From NCBI GenBank assembly GCA_947502305.1, contig CANMZA010000001.1, positions 1,178,001-1,242,000 of the forward strand: a DNA stretch of 64,000 bases, read 5' to 3'. The DNA is from an uncultured Erythrobacter sp. GTDB lineage: Bacteria; Pseudomonadota; Alphaproteobacteria; Sphingomonadales; Sphingomonadaceae. Below are positions 25,089 to 34,026 of the stretch, piece by piece (position 1 is the first letter of the stretch; each line of letters begins with the position of its first letter). Both the position numbers and the translations under genes were made by a program. The notes below the pieces were generated by a model. The model saw only the letters and a program-made list of their open reading frames with translations, ran no database searches and was not told where the DNA came from.

Positions 25089-26819
25089 TCACGCCGATAG
25101 GCCGTGTAAAAACCAATCCGGCACCCCGCCGCGATTGTCGCCTGAAATGCCGCTGCGATAGATCCAATATCGCCGCCCTGCCTCATCCTCGATCCGGTAA
25201 TAATCGCGCAGGCGCACATTGGATTTTGCACGCCACCATTCTGGCGCAATCCGTTCCGGTCCCTCTACGCGTGTGACTTCATGAACATTTCCGCGCCAAC
25301 GAAACCGCTGCGGATAGCCGTCTGGGGAGGCATAGAGCACCGCGATTTTCTCAGGCCGGTCCAATAATTTCAGTGGCCTATCCGGCTGCCGTGATGCGGT
25401 TTGTGACGCCAGCGCTGCGGCAGAGGAAGCCAGATCAAGCGGAGGCAGCCAGCGCTGCGCCCGTTCGGGCAGGTGGCTGGGATAAGGGACGGGGCGGCGC
25501 ACCGCATCAGGGCCAAGCCGCACGGTCAACCTGTCGATGCAGGCGGCAAGCGACGTACCGCGGCCCTCTGCCGCTTGCTCCACATCGGCCTGCGCGGCGA
25601 AGAGTGGTTCGGCCCAGCTGACGCGCAGCCGCACGGTCTCAATTCCAAAGCCAGCCTCGATATTCTCCAGCTTTTCCGCAAATAGCCGCGTGATATGTGC
25701 CGGATCGCGCGTTGCCGCCGCCAGTTCAAGCCGCCGAACAATCACTTCGCCATCCACACGCCACAGACCGATTTCTAGCCGCCGGGCCCCCTCCCCGCGC
25801 CCTTCCAATTCGCGCGCCATATCACTGGCAAGGTCGTCCAACACCCGGTCAAGCAATGACCGGTGGCGCAAAGGTTCCATCAAACGGCGCTGTACCAATG
25901 GCATAGGATGCACCGTGACCGGCAATAAGGGTTCAGGCACGCGCCCCAGCAATTGATCGAGCCGGATCAGCGGATTGGCGGAAGGGGATTTGCGATTGCG
26001 AAACCGGCGGTGGAGCGCATCTCTGGCGGCGGCTTCGCTTCGATTGATCGCCCCGGCCGTGATCGCGGCAAGATCGCCAAGCCGCTTTAACCCCAATCGC
26101 CGCAGGACGGTTAGGACATCCTGATCAAGCCGCAAGGCCGCCACGGGCAAGCCGGAGAGGCGGCGCATCGCGTCTTCTTGCGGGCCGATAATAGGCCGGT
26201 CGGAGGCAGAGTTCAGGCCAAAATGAGCGAGTGCCCACGCCGCCCCTGCCGTCGGAGCAATGGCCGCGCGGACGGCTAAAGCGCGGTTTGCAAAGGCACT
26301 CTCCACATCCGCAAGCAAGTGTTCTTCGCCGCCAAACAGATGCGCCGCGCCGGTGACATCGACCAGCAATCCATCGGGCGGATCAAGCGCGCTCCACGGC
26401 CCCCAACGCTGCGCCCACACGGCCAGTTTTTCCAAAAGCGCCAGATCACCAGCGGGATCAGCAGGGGCAGTCTGTATTTGCGGACACAAGGTGCGCGCAT
26501 CGGCGAGCATCATGCCCGTTGCAGCACCAGCCTCGCGCGCCGCGTCGTTTACCGCATCGATCCGCGGACCATGCGCCGTTTCGGTAATGAGAACGGTGGG
26601 GCTACCCGCGATTTCCGCATCTCTTGCCGCATCACGCCCTAGCGACAGCCGCCATCGATCGACCGACAGTCGGGCGCACCAGATGGCCAATATTCTGCGC
26701 GCGGGCTTTTTGGGGGCCCATTTCTGACTCACGTGTTTCTGACTGATATGCTTCTGGCGGCTCCCCTGAACTGTTGGCGGCATGTCTGTGGGGGGTTGCT
26801 GAGAGGCGTCCTTTGTCAT
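25089..26819 (-). CDS. imuB: ImuB, inactive Y-family polymerase subunit of the SOS mutasome
   Basis: A 576-residue Y-family-like protein. The core begins RRILAIWCARLSVDRW, where active polymerases carry the first catalytic Asp, so it is catalytically dead, as is known for ImuB. LPVAALRLDQDVLTVLRRLGLKRLGDLAAI is the thumb HhH region. A beta-clamp-like segment and the C-terminal ImuA/DnaE2-binding tail (PDGYPQRFRWRGNVHEVTRVEGPERIAPEWW) follow. The ATG at 26819 makes a 188-base overlap with imuA; a GTG at 26732 would shorten it. ImuB links ImuA, DnaE2 and the clamp during translesion synthesis. Confidence 0.92.
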   Translation of the reverse strand: MTKDASQQPPTDMPPTVQGSRQKHISQKHVSQKWAPKKPARRILAIWCARLSVDRWRLSLGRDAARDAEIAGSPTVLITETAHGPRIDAVNDAAREAGAATGMMLADARTLCPQIQTAPADPAGDLALLEKLAVWAQRWGPWSALDPPDGLLVDVTGAAHLFGGEEHLLADVESAFANRALAVRAAIAPTAGAAWALAHFGLNSASDRPIIGPQEDAMRRLSGLPVAALRLDQDVLTVLRRLGLKRLGDLAAITAGAINRSEAAARDALHRRFRNRKSPSANPLIRLDQLLGRVPEPLLPVTVHPMPLVQRRLMEPLRHRSLLDRVLDDLASDMARELEGRGEGARRLEIGLWRVDGEVIVRRLELAAATRDPAHITRLFAEKLENIEAGFGIETVRLRVSWAEPLFAAQADVEQAAEGRGTSLAACIDRLTVRLGPDAVRRPVPYPSHLPERAQRWLPPLDLASSAAALASQTASRQPDRPLKLLDRPEKIAVLYASPDGYPQRFRWRGNVHEVTRVEGPERIAPEWWRAKSNVRLRDYYRIEDEAGRRYWIYRSGISGDNRGGVPDWFLHGLSA

Positions 26820-27519
26820 CGCTTAAAGTCCATTTGCCGGGGGAGTGGCTGCGCGCGCGGAACAGTTCGGCTTTCCATGCGGGCGCACCGGGGGCCGCGG
26901 CATTCCATAGCGGCGGCGGGGACGGCGCCGCCTGCGCCCGCCAGCGCATCCGCGCAGAGGAAAGATCGGCCTGCGCGTCCAACCGCACCAACCATAAAGC
27001 GGTCCCGTGCTGCTGCGCCGCGAGGCTAAGCCTGCGCGAAGCGGTGAAGCCCAGTGCGCGGGGATTGCCGGTAATCTCGCCTATGACGCAGGCCAAATCG
27101 CGGCAGCGCAAACCTTCTTCGAGCGCGAACAAAGTGTCTTCGGCATTGGCCGTTTCCACATGGATCAAGCGTCCACGCATCTCAGGCGGTAAACCCTGAG
27201 CGAAAGGGCGACCGCTGCGCTGGACGGCGCGTTTATCTTGCACCCACAGGATTTGACGGCGATCATCGGCTTCGGCCAATTCGTCTTGCGCCTGCCGCGC
27301 GACCCGCAAAGCATCCCGCGCCAAAGCCAGCGCCAGCCCCGCCCCGCTGGCATCCCCGGCCTCTGCAAATATTTCGCTATGCAGCGGTTGATCCGTCAGA
27401 CCCGGCTGCCAGCGCCCCTCGCGCGGTTTCAAACGCGCCAAAGGCGAAGAGAACCCAGCCGATAGAGGAGCAAAATCATGCAGCGCTTTCGCGCCGGGAG
27501 GGAGAATAGAACTTGTCAT
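26632..27519 (-). CDS. imuA: ImuA, RecA/SulA-like subunit of the SOS mutasome
   Basis: A 295-residue protein. The order of segments, with LPPGAKALHDF near the start, HSEIFAEAGDASGAGLALALA, ILWVQDKRA, LIHVETANAEDTLFALEEGLRC and TASRRLSLAAQQHGTALWLVR, fits the ImuA family, a RecA-like fold without a good Walker A. The conserved part ends near KWTLSDDKGRLS; the last 60 residues are encoded inside the start of imuB in another frame. ATG 27519 was chosen over a GTG three codons upstream. A LexA box lies 37 bases upstream, so the unit is SOS-induced. Confidence 0.9.
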   Translation of the reverse strand: MTSSILPPGAKALHDFAPLSAGFSSPLARLKPREGRWQPGLTDQPLHSEIFAEAGDASGAGLALALARDALRVARQAQDELAEADDRRQILWVQDKRAVQRSGRPFAQGLPPEMRGRLIHVETANAEDTLFALEEGLRCRDLACVIGEITGNPRALGFTASRRLSLAAQQHGTALWLVRLDAQADLSSARMRWRAQAAPSPPPLWNAAAPGAPAWKAELFRARSHSPGKWTLSDDKGRLSATPHRHAANSSGEPPEAYQSETRESEMGPQKARAQNIGHLVRPTVGRSMAAVARA

Positions 27520-27555
27520 TAGGAACACCGTTAGAGACTCGCCTGAGTCTCATTT

Positions 27556-27570
27556 GTTCCCACTATGTTC
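27556..27570 (-). promoter_or_regulatory. LexA (SOS) box before imuA-imuB
   Basis: A perfect GTTC-N7-GTTC (gttcccactatgttc on the + strand) lies in the 87-base gap between the transporter stop and the imuA start. It is the second such site in the window and controls the second SOS transcription unit. Confidence 0.88.
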
Positions 27571-27606
27571 CATACTTATAAAATTATTGCAATGGAAGCA
27601 GAACAG

Positions 27607-29082
27607 CTATCCCGCCGCTTCCCCCAATTCAGCCGCCGGCTCCGACGATAATAGGCTGAAAACAGTTTCTGCATATTCAGGGAAAATCCCAGCGAGCAAA
27701 ATCACCGTCAGCAAAATCGGGCAAACATAGCGCACCAATCCGCGCCAAATCTGATGCAACGCCCCATCGAGGCCATTTTCATCATCAATCAAACGCGCAT
27801 CCGCAACCCAGCCAACAAAAATACAGGTCAGGATCGCACCGATCGGCATGAACAATTTCGCCGTCACCCCGTCGAGCGCATCGAAGAAATTCGCCTCAGC
27901 AAAAATCGGGATGAATGCCAGCGGACGGAAATCCGCCATCTCATTAAACGACAGTGCCGACAAAACGCCCAAAATCGCAGCGCCAACACCAACAATCAAA
28001 GTCGCCACAGGGCGCGGGAGTTTGCCTGCATCCTTCACAAAGGCGGTCGGAGCCTCAAGCAAAGACACCGAACTGGTCAGTGCGGCAAAGAACACCATGA
28101 TAAAAAACGCCAAGCCGATGAGCGAACCAAACGGCATCGCCTGAAACGCAATTGGCAGTGACTGGAACATCAAGCCCGGCCCGGCACTGGCCGAAAGGCC
28201 AGCCGCAAACACAATCGGGAAAATTGCCAAACCGGCCAGCAAGGCAACCGCTGTATCTGCACCAGCGATAACGCCCGATGTCTCGCCCAAATTCGTCTCA
28301 CGGCTGGCATAGGCGCCATATGTCATCATCCCGGCCACACCGAGGGACAAGGAGAAGAACGCCTGCCCGACCGCAGCCAGCATCACTTCACCGGTTAATT
28401 TGGACGCATCAAAGGTGAACAAATAAGCGACCGCTTCGCCGAAATTACCGGAGAACGCGCCGTAAATCGTAATGCCCAAAAACAGCACAAAGAACATGGG
28501 CATCAAATAGACCGCAACCCATTCGATCCCACTGGAAATCCCGCGCGCGACGAAAAACACCGTTACCGCCAAAAAGCCCAGATTAAGGCCAACCATCAGG
28601 CTGCCATTGCCAAACAAGCCGGGCAACAGGTTTTCAATATCGCTGGCCTCGCGCCCTTCAAAAGCGCCGCCGGTCAGGCCGGTTTGGAACAGGTCCGCCG
28701 CAAAAACGCCGATATAATAGACGACCCAGCCGCCCACGACGCAGTAGAAACTGAGGATCAGGAACGCCGCAAAAACGCCCATCGATCCAAAGATGCTCCA
28801 CCCGCCAGAGGCATTCGAATCGCGTGCGACACGGCGCACACTTTCAGGAGCAGATGCCTGACCATGACGCCCAATCAAAACCTCAGACAGCAAGACCGGC
28901 AAACCAATCAGCAACACGCAGAAAATGTAGAACAGGACGAATGCACCGCCGCCATTTTCCCCCGCCTCTGCCGGGAAACGCCACATATTACCCAGACCAA
29001 CAGCAGAACCCACCGCCGCCAGAATAAATGCACTGCGTGAGGACCAACCTTCGCGTTGCCCCGAACCGCTTGATGCTACCAT
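27607..29082 (-). CDS. Sodium-dependent transporter of the NSS/SNF family
   Basis: A 491-residue inner-membrane protein with about 11-12 helices. The hallmark first helix FILAAVGSAVGLGNMWRFP (about 18-36) holds the Na+ and substrate site of LeuT-fold neurotransmitter:sodium symporters; GENGGGAFVLFYIF and LPVLLSEVLIGRHG follow. Helix 6 region SLSLGVAGMMTYGAYAS is also typical. Bacterial members import amino acids such as leucine, tryptophan or tyrosine; the substrate cannot be predicted. The gene is divergent from panB across a 142-base gap with a 7-bp inverted repeat at 29174-29194. Confidence 0.92.
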   Translation of the reverse strand: MVASSGSGQREGWSSRSAFILAAVGSAVGLGNMWRFPAEAGENGGGAFVLFYIFCVLLIGLPVLLSEVLIGRHGQASAPESVRRVARDSNASGGWSIFGSMGVFAAFLILSFYCVVGGWVVYYIGVFAADLFQTGLTGGAFEGREASDIENLLPGLFGNGSLMVGLNLGFLAVTVFFVARGISSGIEWVAVYLMPMFFVLFLGITIYGAFSGNFGEAVAYLFTFDASKLTGEVMLAAVGQAFFSLSLGVAGMMTYGAYASRETNLGETSGVIAGADTAVALLAGLAIFPIVFAAGLSASAGPGLMFQSLPIAFQAMPFGSLIGLAFFIMVFFAALTSSVSLLEAPTAFVKDAGKLPRPVATLIVGVGAAILGVLSALSFNEMADFRPLAFIPIFAEANFFDALDGVTAKLFMPIGAILTCIFVGWVADARLIDDENGLDGALHQIWRGLVRYVCPILLTVILLAGIFPEYAETVFSLLSSEPAAELGEAAG

Positions 29083-29224
29083 GTCTAAATATACCCTCTT
29101 GCTGCGCTAACCCCGGAATGATCTCAGGCACGCATGTCCCATATGCCCCCTATGTGCATGGAAACAGCGCCCGCGCCAAGGGCGAAGCTTGGCGTTTGCC
29201 CAGCCTCGCGTTAAATGCGTCTCT

Positions 29225-30097
29225 ATGTCGACAACATTCCAGCTTGATACGAGCACCAGCCGCGCCAATCCCACACCAAAGCCCATGCGGAGGCTGACGG
29301 TGCCGCGCGTTAGGGCGCGCAAGAAGGATGGCGTGACCGAAGAGCCTTTAGTGATGCTCACCGCCTATACTGCACGTCAGGCGCAATTGCTCGATAGCCA
29401 TTGCGATTTGCTATTGGTGGGCGATTCGCTGGGTCAGGTGATTTATGGCCTGCCCTCCACCATTCCGGTGACATTGGAAATGATGGCCAATCACGGCGCA
29501 GCAGTCGTGCGCGGATCCTATCACTCCGTGGTTGTGGTCGATATGCCCTTTGGCTCTTATGAAGCATCCAAAGAACAAGCGTTTGAAAGCGCCTCTTACC
29601 TCCTCAAGCAAACCGGCGCCGCAGCGGTGAAGCTCGAAGGCGGGGAAGCTATGGCGGAAACGGTCGAGTTTCTAAATTCACGCGGCATTCCGGTGATGGG
29701 TCACGTCGGCCTGACCCCGCAAGCGGTCAATGTGCTGGGCGGTTATGCCGCGCGCGGGCGGTCCGATAGTGAAGCGGATAAGATCGTCAGCGATGCCGTA
29801 GCGCTCGATAAGGCCGGTGCCTTTGCCATTGTCATCGAAGGGGTGGTTGAACCCATCGCAATCGCAGCCACACAGGCGGTGTCTTGCCCAACGATTGGTA
29901 TCGGCGCATCGGCGCAGTGCGATGGCCAAGTGCTCGTCACAGAAGACATGCTGGGCATGTTTGAACGCGTACCGCGTTTTGTGAAACGCTATGATGATAT
30001 TGCAGGCATGATCGACAAGACGGTGGCAACCTATGCCGCAGAGGTCCGCGAGCGCAGTTTCCCAGGTGAAGAGCAAACCTATCAGCCCAAAAGCTAA
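29225..30097 (+). CDS. panB: 3-methyl-2-oxobutanoate hydroxymethyltransferase
   Basis: A 290-residue TIM-barrel enzyme that transfers a hydroxymethyl group from 5,10-methylene-THF to 2-oxoisovalerate, the first step of pantothenate synthesis. [14 protein letters not shown] contains the metal ligand Asp67; [27 protein letters not shown] and [22 protein letters not shown] are family motifs. ATG 29225 gives the usual Ser-rich N-terminal lead before PRVRARK. Its stop overlaps the convergent transporter gene by a few bases. panC is not in the window. Confidence 0.95.
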   Translation: MSTTFQLDTSTSRANPTPKPMRRLTVPRVRARKKDGVTEEPLVMLTAYTARQAQLLDSHCDLLLVGDSLGQVIYGLPSTIPVTLEMMANHGAAVVRGSYHSVVVVDMPFGSYEASKEQAFESASYLLKQTGAAAVKLEGGEAMAETVEFLNSRGIPVMGHVGLTPQAVNVLGGYAARGRSDSEADKIVSDAVALDKAGAFAIVIEGVVEPIAIAATQAVSCPTIGIGASAQCDGQVLVTEDMLGMFERVPRFVKRYDDIAGMIDKTVATYAAEVRERSFPGEEQTYQPKS

Positions 30098-31086
30098 ACG
30101 CGCCGCCCCTTAGCCAATTGACCCGCAAGCATATTTGCCAGCGGAGCGGCGATGATCAATTGCAGCAAATGGTAAAGCAGCAAGGGCGCAATCACGAAAC
30201 CGGCAAGCTGCGCCGGGAACATGATCGCGGCTAGCGGCGCACCAATCGCCACACTCTTTTGCGCGCCAGCAAACAGAAACGCAGTGCGGTCTTCGCGGGC
30301 GAGGCCTAGAGCGCCGCCGGTGATCCATGCCCCGCCTGTTCCCGCGATCAGATATAGTATCACCAACCCGATCAGCACCGCCCAACCGAGCGCGCCGAAC
30401 ATGGTGCCAAGCCCCTGTTCCACCGCACCGGAAAACGCCACATAAACCGCAATCCCAATAACGGCCCGGTCAAGCCAGGCGACTTTGGATTTATGCGCCT
30501 TTAGCCAATCGATCGTCCATCCTTGCACCGCCTGCCCGATCACAAAGGGCAAGATTAAGATTAGACCGATCCGCACAATCGTCTCGCTGCCGATATCAGC
30601 CGCATCACTGCCAGCAAGCGCCGCGAATAGAGGTGCGGTGATGAACACGCCCGCAATATTGATCAGCGCCGCGCCCACAACGGACAGGGCGACATTGCCG
30701 CCCGCCAGACTGGTGTAAGACGTCGCCGATTGCACGGTTGACGGCAAAGTGCCCAAGAACAGAAAACCGAGCGCGACCATAGGCGGCAAGGCGGAGGGTA
30801 AAATTGCGCCAGCCGCGCCCGACAAGGCGAGCCCGATCAACGGCATTGCACCGAACACCCAACAAAATAGCGGCAAGAAAAATCGCCAATTGGCAAGACC
30901 GCGCGCGATTTCAGCACGCGCAATCCGCATTCCATTGACCAGAAACAGCACAAAGATCGCGGCGTTGGAGACGATTTGAGCCGCCGCGCGCCCTTCACCG
31001 CCAGCCGGGATCAACGCCGCAAGCGCGGTTGCGATCAACAACACCGCGATCATGGGATCGGAGAGAATAGACAAACGCGCCAACAT
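30094..31086 (-). CDS. Bile acid:sodium symporter-like (SBF_like) transporter
   Basis: A 330-residue membrane protein with about ten helices. The pattern ([23 protein letters not shown] start, [48 protein letters not shown], and [19 protein letters not shown]) matches the SBF-like family (PF13593) related to BASS symporters. The two unwound-helix crossovers fall in the [11 protein letters not shown] and [10 protein letters not shown] regions. The ATG at 31086 was preferred to a GTG eight codons upstream because it gives the family's usual N-terminus. The substrate, probably an organic anion, is unknown. Confidence 0.85.
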   Translation of the reverse strand: MLARLSILSDPMIAVLLIATALAALIPAGGEGRAAAQIVSNAAIFVLFLVNGMRIARAEIARGLANWRFFLPLFCWVFGAMPLIGLALSGAAGAILPSALPPMVALGFLFLGTLPSTVQSATSYTSLAGGNVALSVVGAALINIAGVFITAPLFAALAGSDAADIGSETIVRIGLILILPFVIGQAVQGWTIDWLKAHKSKVAWLDRAVIGIAVYVAFSGAVEQGLGTMFGALGWAVLIGLVILYLIAGTGGAWITGGALGLAREDRTAFLFAGAQKSVAIGAPLAAIMFPAQLAGFVIAPLLLYHLLQLIIAAPLANMLAGQLAKGRRV

Positions 31087-31119
31087 ATAGCGCGCGCCCT
31101 GCCCGTTCACGGCGCCTAT

Positions 31120-31152
31120 GTCGAGGAGTGGTCGAGCAGTGGTCGAGGAGTG
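31120..31152. repeat. Three 11-bp tandem repeats in an intergenic gap
   Basis: GTCGAGGAGTG, GTCGAGCAGTG and GTCGAGGAGTG follow one another directly. They lie between the SBF-like transporter start and the TPR gene stop. No function is evident. Confidence 0.85.
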
Positions 31153-31184
31153 CTTGCCTCGCGGCGCTATGACGACAATCGGCT

Positions 31185-32669
31185 TTAACCTGTAATGAAA
31201 TCGCCCGGGGTCAAGTCGGTGCGCAAGGCTTCAAATTGCTCCGCCTCTGCCTCGCGCTCCAACCCCCGCGCCGCCTGAGCACGCAGAGCCAGCACCTCAA
31301 GATCATTGCCCGCACCCAGCCCAATCGCCGTGTCGAGCAAGACTGCAACGCGCAGCCAATCTTCGCGTTCTGCGCTGCTCTTTGCCAGCAGCAACAAAGC
31401 CGACGTGTTTTGCGGATCGCCCGCAATATACCGCGTCAACAGCACATCAGCCGCCAGATCATCCCCGTAAGCGCGGTACGCATCAATGATCTTTCGCGTC
31501 AGCGGCCAAGACCGCCGAACCCGCGCCGCGACTTCGTATAATTCCAAGGAGCGTGCTGTGTTACCGCTCGCCAATTCAGTGTCCGCCGCCAATGCGTGAA
31601 CGTCACCCGATTGCGGCAGCCGTGCCAGCATATCACGCGCGCTGCGCCGCGCTGATGCAGTGTCCCCGCGTCCGACAAGATCACGCAGCCGCGCCGTCGC
31701 CTCTGGGATGGTGCCGCTGCCTGATCCTTGCAAAACTATCCGGCCTTCTTCGCGTGTTTGGCGCGCTCTCAGGATAAAGGGTATCGCGCGGCCGCGCTCG
31801 CCCATCCGTTCCAAGCTGCGCCCAACCAGCATAACGAGATAAGGCGATGCCTCGGGCCGCCCTGCTTTATCGGCCAACAAATCCACGATCTCTCGATCAC
31901 GCCCGCCCAGCCACAAGGCGCGCGCATACAATTCGCTCACCCGCATATTGGCAGGCTGGCGCAGGCTGAGCGCTTCCAAAATCTCCGCCGCTGTGTCGGC
32001 ATTTCCTTGTTGCAAATTGACGATCGCATCGAGCATCATCGCGGAGGGGACGCCATTGCCCGCCAGACCGCTGCGGTTCAAAAGTGTGCTGGCAAGCACC
32101 GGATCATTCGCCCGCGCGGCCAACACCGCTTGCAAGTAATGGACCTGCGGGAAAGCCGGCGCAAACTCAGCAAGCTCTCGCACGACGATCAACATATCTT
32201 CATAGCGGCCCAAATCGCCCAAGGTCGCGGCATATTCCGCCATCACTTCGGGATTTCGCGGATCGGCATTCACGGCCGCCTCAAACCACGGTAGCGATTC
32301 GTCCAAACCGTTCGCATCGCGCACCAATTGCGCGCGCAAAAGCAAAGCGGGCGCATATTGCGGATTAAGTTCCAACGCATAATCCGCCGCCTCAATCGCG
32401 ATAAGATGTTCGCCCCCGCGAAACCGCAACTGAGCAATATCAACCCACAGACCGGGGTTCTCCGGTTCCAATGCGCGGGCCTCATCATAGAAACGCCCGG
32501 CCTCCGGCAAATTGCCATTGCGCACGGCCAATCGCGCATCATCGATCAGCTCTAAAAAAGTCTCGCCGCCAGTCATCGCGGAATTGCCGCTTGGCCCATC
32601 AATCGGCGAGCAGCTGGCGAGCAAAGATGCTGCAGAAATGGCAATGATAGAGGTCAGAAATTTACGCAT
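31185..32669 (-). CDS. TPR-repeat lipoprotein of the PrsK/PrsR cluster
   Basis: A 494-residue protein. A lipoprotein signal peptide ends LLASC with Cys20 as lipidation site. The rest is made of about ten TPR-like helical hairpins, for example LAVRNGNLPEAGRFYDEARALEPENPGLW and ADYALELNPQYAPALLLRAQLV. It is likely held at the inner or outer membrane facing the periplasm. Its start overlaps the end of prsR by eight bases (ATGCGTAA), so it is the last gene of a coupled operon with a glycosyltransferase and a two-component system of exopolysaccharide production. It may assist polymer assembly or export; this is inference. Confidence 0.85.
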   Translation of the reverse strand: MRKFLTSIIAISAASLLASCSPIDGPSGNSAMTGGETFLELIDDARLAVRNGNLPEAGRFYDEARALEPENPGLWVDIAQLRFRGGEHLIAIEAADYALELNPQYAPALLLRAQLVRDANGLDESLPWFEAAVNADPRNPEVMAEYAATLGDLGRYEDMLIVVRELAEFAPAFPQVHYLQAVLAARANDPVLASTLLNRSGLAGNGVPSAMMLDAIVNLQQGNADTAAEILEALSLRQPANMRVSELYARALWLGGRDREIVDLLADKAGRPEASPYLVMLVGRSLERMGERGRAIPFILRARQTREEGRIVLQGSGSGTIPEATARLRDLVGRGDTASARRSARDMLARLPQSGDVHALAADTELASGNTARSLELYEVAARVRRSWPLTRKIIDAYRAYGDDLAADVLLTRYIAGDPQNTSALLLLAKSSAEREDWLRVAVLLDTAIGLGAGNDLEVLALRAQAARGLEREAEAEQFEALRTDLTPGDFITG

Positions 32670-34026
32670 GGAGATCGTACTGCTTTAGCAAATCATACAA
32701 AGTCGGGCGGCTGATCCCGAGCAGTTTGGCCGTGCTTGAAATATTACCCTCACTGCGCGCCAAAGCGTGCCGGATAACGCGCCGGTCTGATTGTTCGCGC
32801 GCGGATTTCAGATTGAGCGCTTCGGCGGCCTCTTCATCCTCCCCATCGAAATCGAGATCGGCGGCGTTCACCAATTTGCCATCCGCCATGATCACCGCGC
32901 GTTTGACCCGGTTTTCAAGCTCGCGGACATTGCCCGGCCAATCATGGCCATCAATCGCGGTCAGAGCATCGGGGGCAAAGCCGGTCACCGAGGGGTTCAT
33001 CTCTGCCGAAAAGCGTTTGAGGAACGCCTTGCCCAGCAACACGGCGTCTCCGTGACGTTCTGCCAGACCGGGGATGCGCACAACGATTTCTGCGAGGCGG
33101 TAGAACAGGTCTTCGCGGAAAGTGCCCGCGCCGATCATTTCCTCAAGATTCTGGTGCGTGGCGCAGACAATGCGCGTGTCGACCGCAATGGTTTTGCGCC
33201 CGCCAATCCGTTCAATTGTCCGTTCCTGCAAAAATCGCAGCAATTTGACCTGAAGCGGCAGAGGAATGTCGCCGACTTCGTCCAAGAACAAAGTCCCGCC
33301 ATTGGCGCTTTCAATCTTACCCTCGGTCGTTTTAACTGCGCCGGTAAACGCGCCCTTTTCATGCCCGAACAATTCGCTTTCCAGCAGGTTTTCCGGGATC
33401 GCGGCGCAATTGATCGCCACGAAAGGCTTGTCCGCACGGTTGCTTGCATCGTGCAGCCCTTGGGCGAGCAATTCCTTGCCCGTCCCGCTCGCGCCAAGCA
33501 GCATGACCGAAACGCTGGTGCTGGCGACACGTTCAATCGTGCGCGCAACTTTGACCATTTCGGGCGCGCCAGTGATTAGACGGCCAAGTACGGTTTTATC
33601 CTCGCTAGCATTGGCCACAAGCCGCCGGTTTTCGCTTTCAATCTGATGCAGGTTAAAGGCGCGCCGTACGATCAGGCCAAGCGCGCTGATATCGACCGGC
33701 TTTTGATAGAAATCATACGCGCCACGCTCAATCGCTTGCAACGCGCTTTCGCGCGCGCCGTGGCCGCTGGCGACGATGACTTTGGTGTCGGGTTTCAATT
33801 CCATGATCGCATCGAGCACTGCGAAACCTTCGGTGGTGCCATCCGGATCAGGCGGCAAGCCAAGGTCCAGCGTGACCACCGCCGGCATTTCGCTGCGCAG
33901 GGCCGCAATCGCGCTGTCACGGTCGCCCGCAATCACCACTTCAAAATCTTCGTAAGCCCATTTGAGCTGCGCTTGCAGCCCCTCGTCATCTTCAATCACG
34001 AGCAGGGTGGGTTTTTTATCGGCCAT
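32662..34026 (-). CDS. prsR: PEP-CTERM-box response regulator PrsR (sigma-54 activator)
   Basis: A 454-residue NtrC-type activator. The receiver has EDD (12-14), phospho-acceptor Asp54 and Lys109 in YQKPV. The AAA+ domain has Walker A GASGTGKE at 178-185, the sigma-54 contact loop GAFTGA at 225-230 and Walker B LFLDEVGDIP. The C-terminal Fis-type helix-turn-helix is SSTAKLLGISRPTLYDLLKQY. It is coupled with prsK (TAATG overlap), which should phosphorylate it. In known systems PrsR drives sigma-54 promoters of PEP-CTERM protein and exopolysaccharide genes; such targets are not identified here. Confidence 0.92.
   Translation of the reverse strand: MADKKPTLLVIEDDEGLQAQLKWAYEDFEVVIAGDRDSAIAALRSEMPAVVTLDLGLPPDPDGTTEGFAVLDAIMELKPDTKVIVASGHGARESALQAIERGAYDFYQKPVDISALGLIVRRAFNLHQIESENRRLVANASEDKTVLGRLITGAPEMVKVARTIERVASTSVSVMLLGASGTGKELLAQGLHDASNRADKPFVAINCAAIPENLLESELFGHEKGAFTGAVKTTEGKIESANGGTLFLDEVGDIPLPLQVKLLRFLQERTIERIGGRKTIAVDTRIVCATHQNLEEMIGAGTFREDLFYRLAEIVVRIPGLAERHGDAVLLGKAFLKRFSAEMNPSVTGFAPDALTAIDGHDWPGNVRELENRVKRAVIMADGKLVNAADLDFDGEDEEAAEALNLKSAREQSDRRVIRHALARSEGNISSTAKLLGISRPTLYDLLKQYDLHA

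Noticed and set aside
24998..25249. Open frame on the minus strand with a glycine-zipper-like helix (GVFGGLLGGLFVGW)
   Set aside because: It overlaps the end of imuB for about 160 bases in another frame, has no clear ribosome site, and only its last 30 codons are outside imuB.
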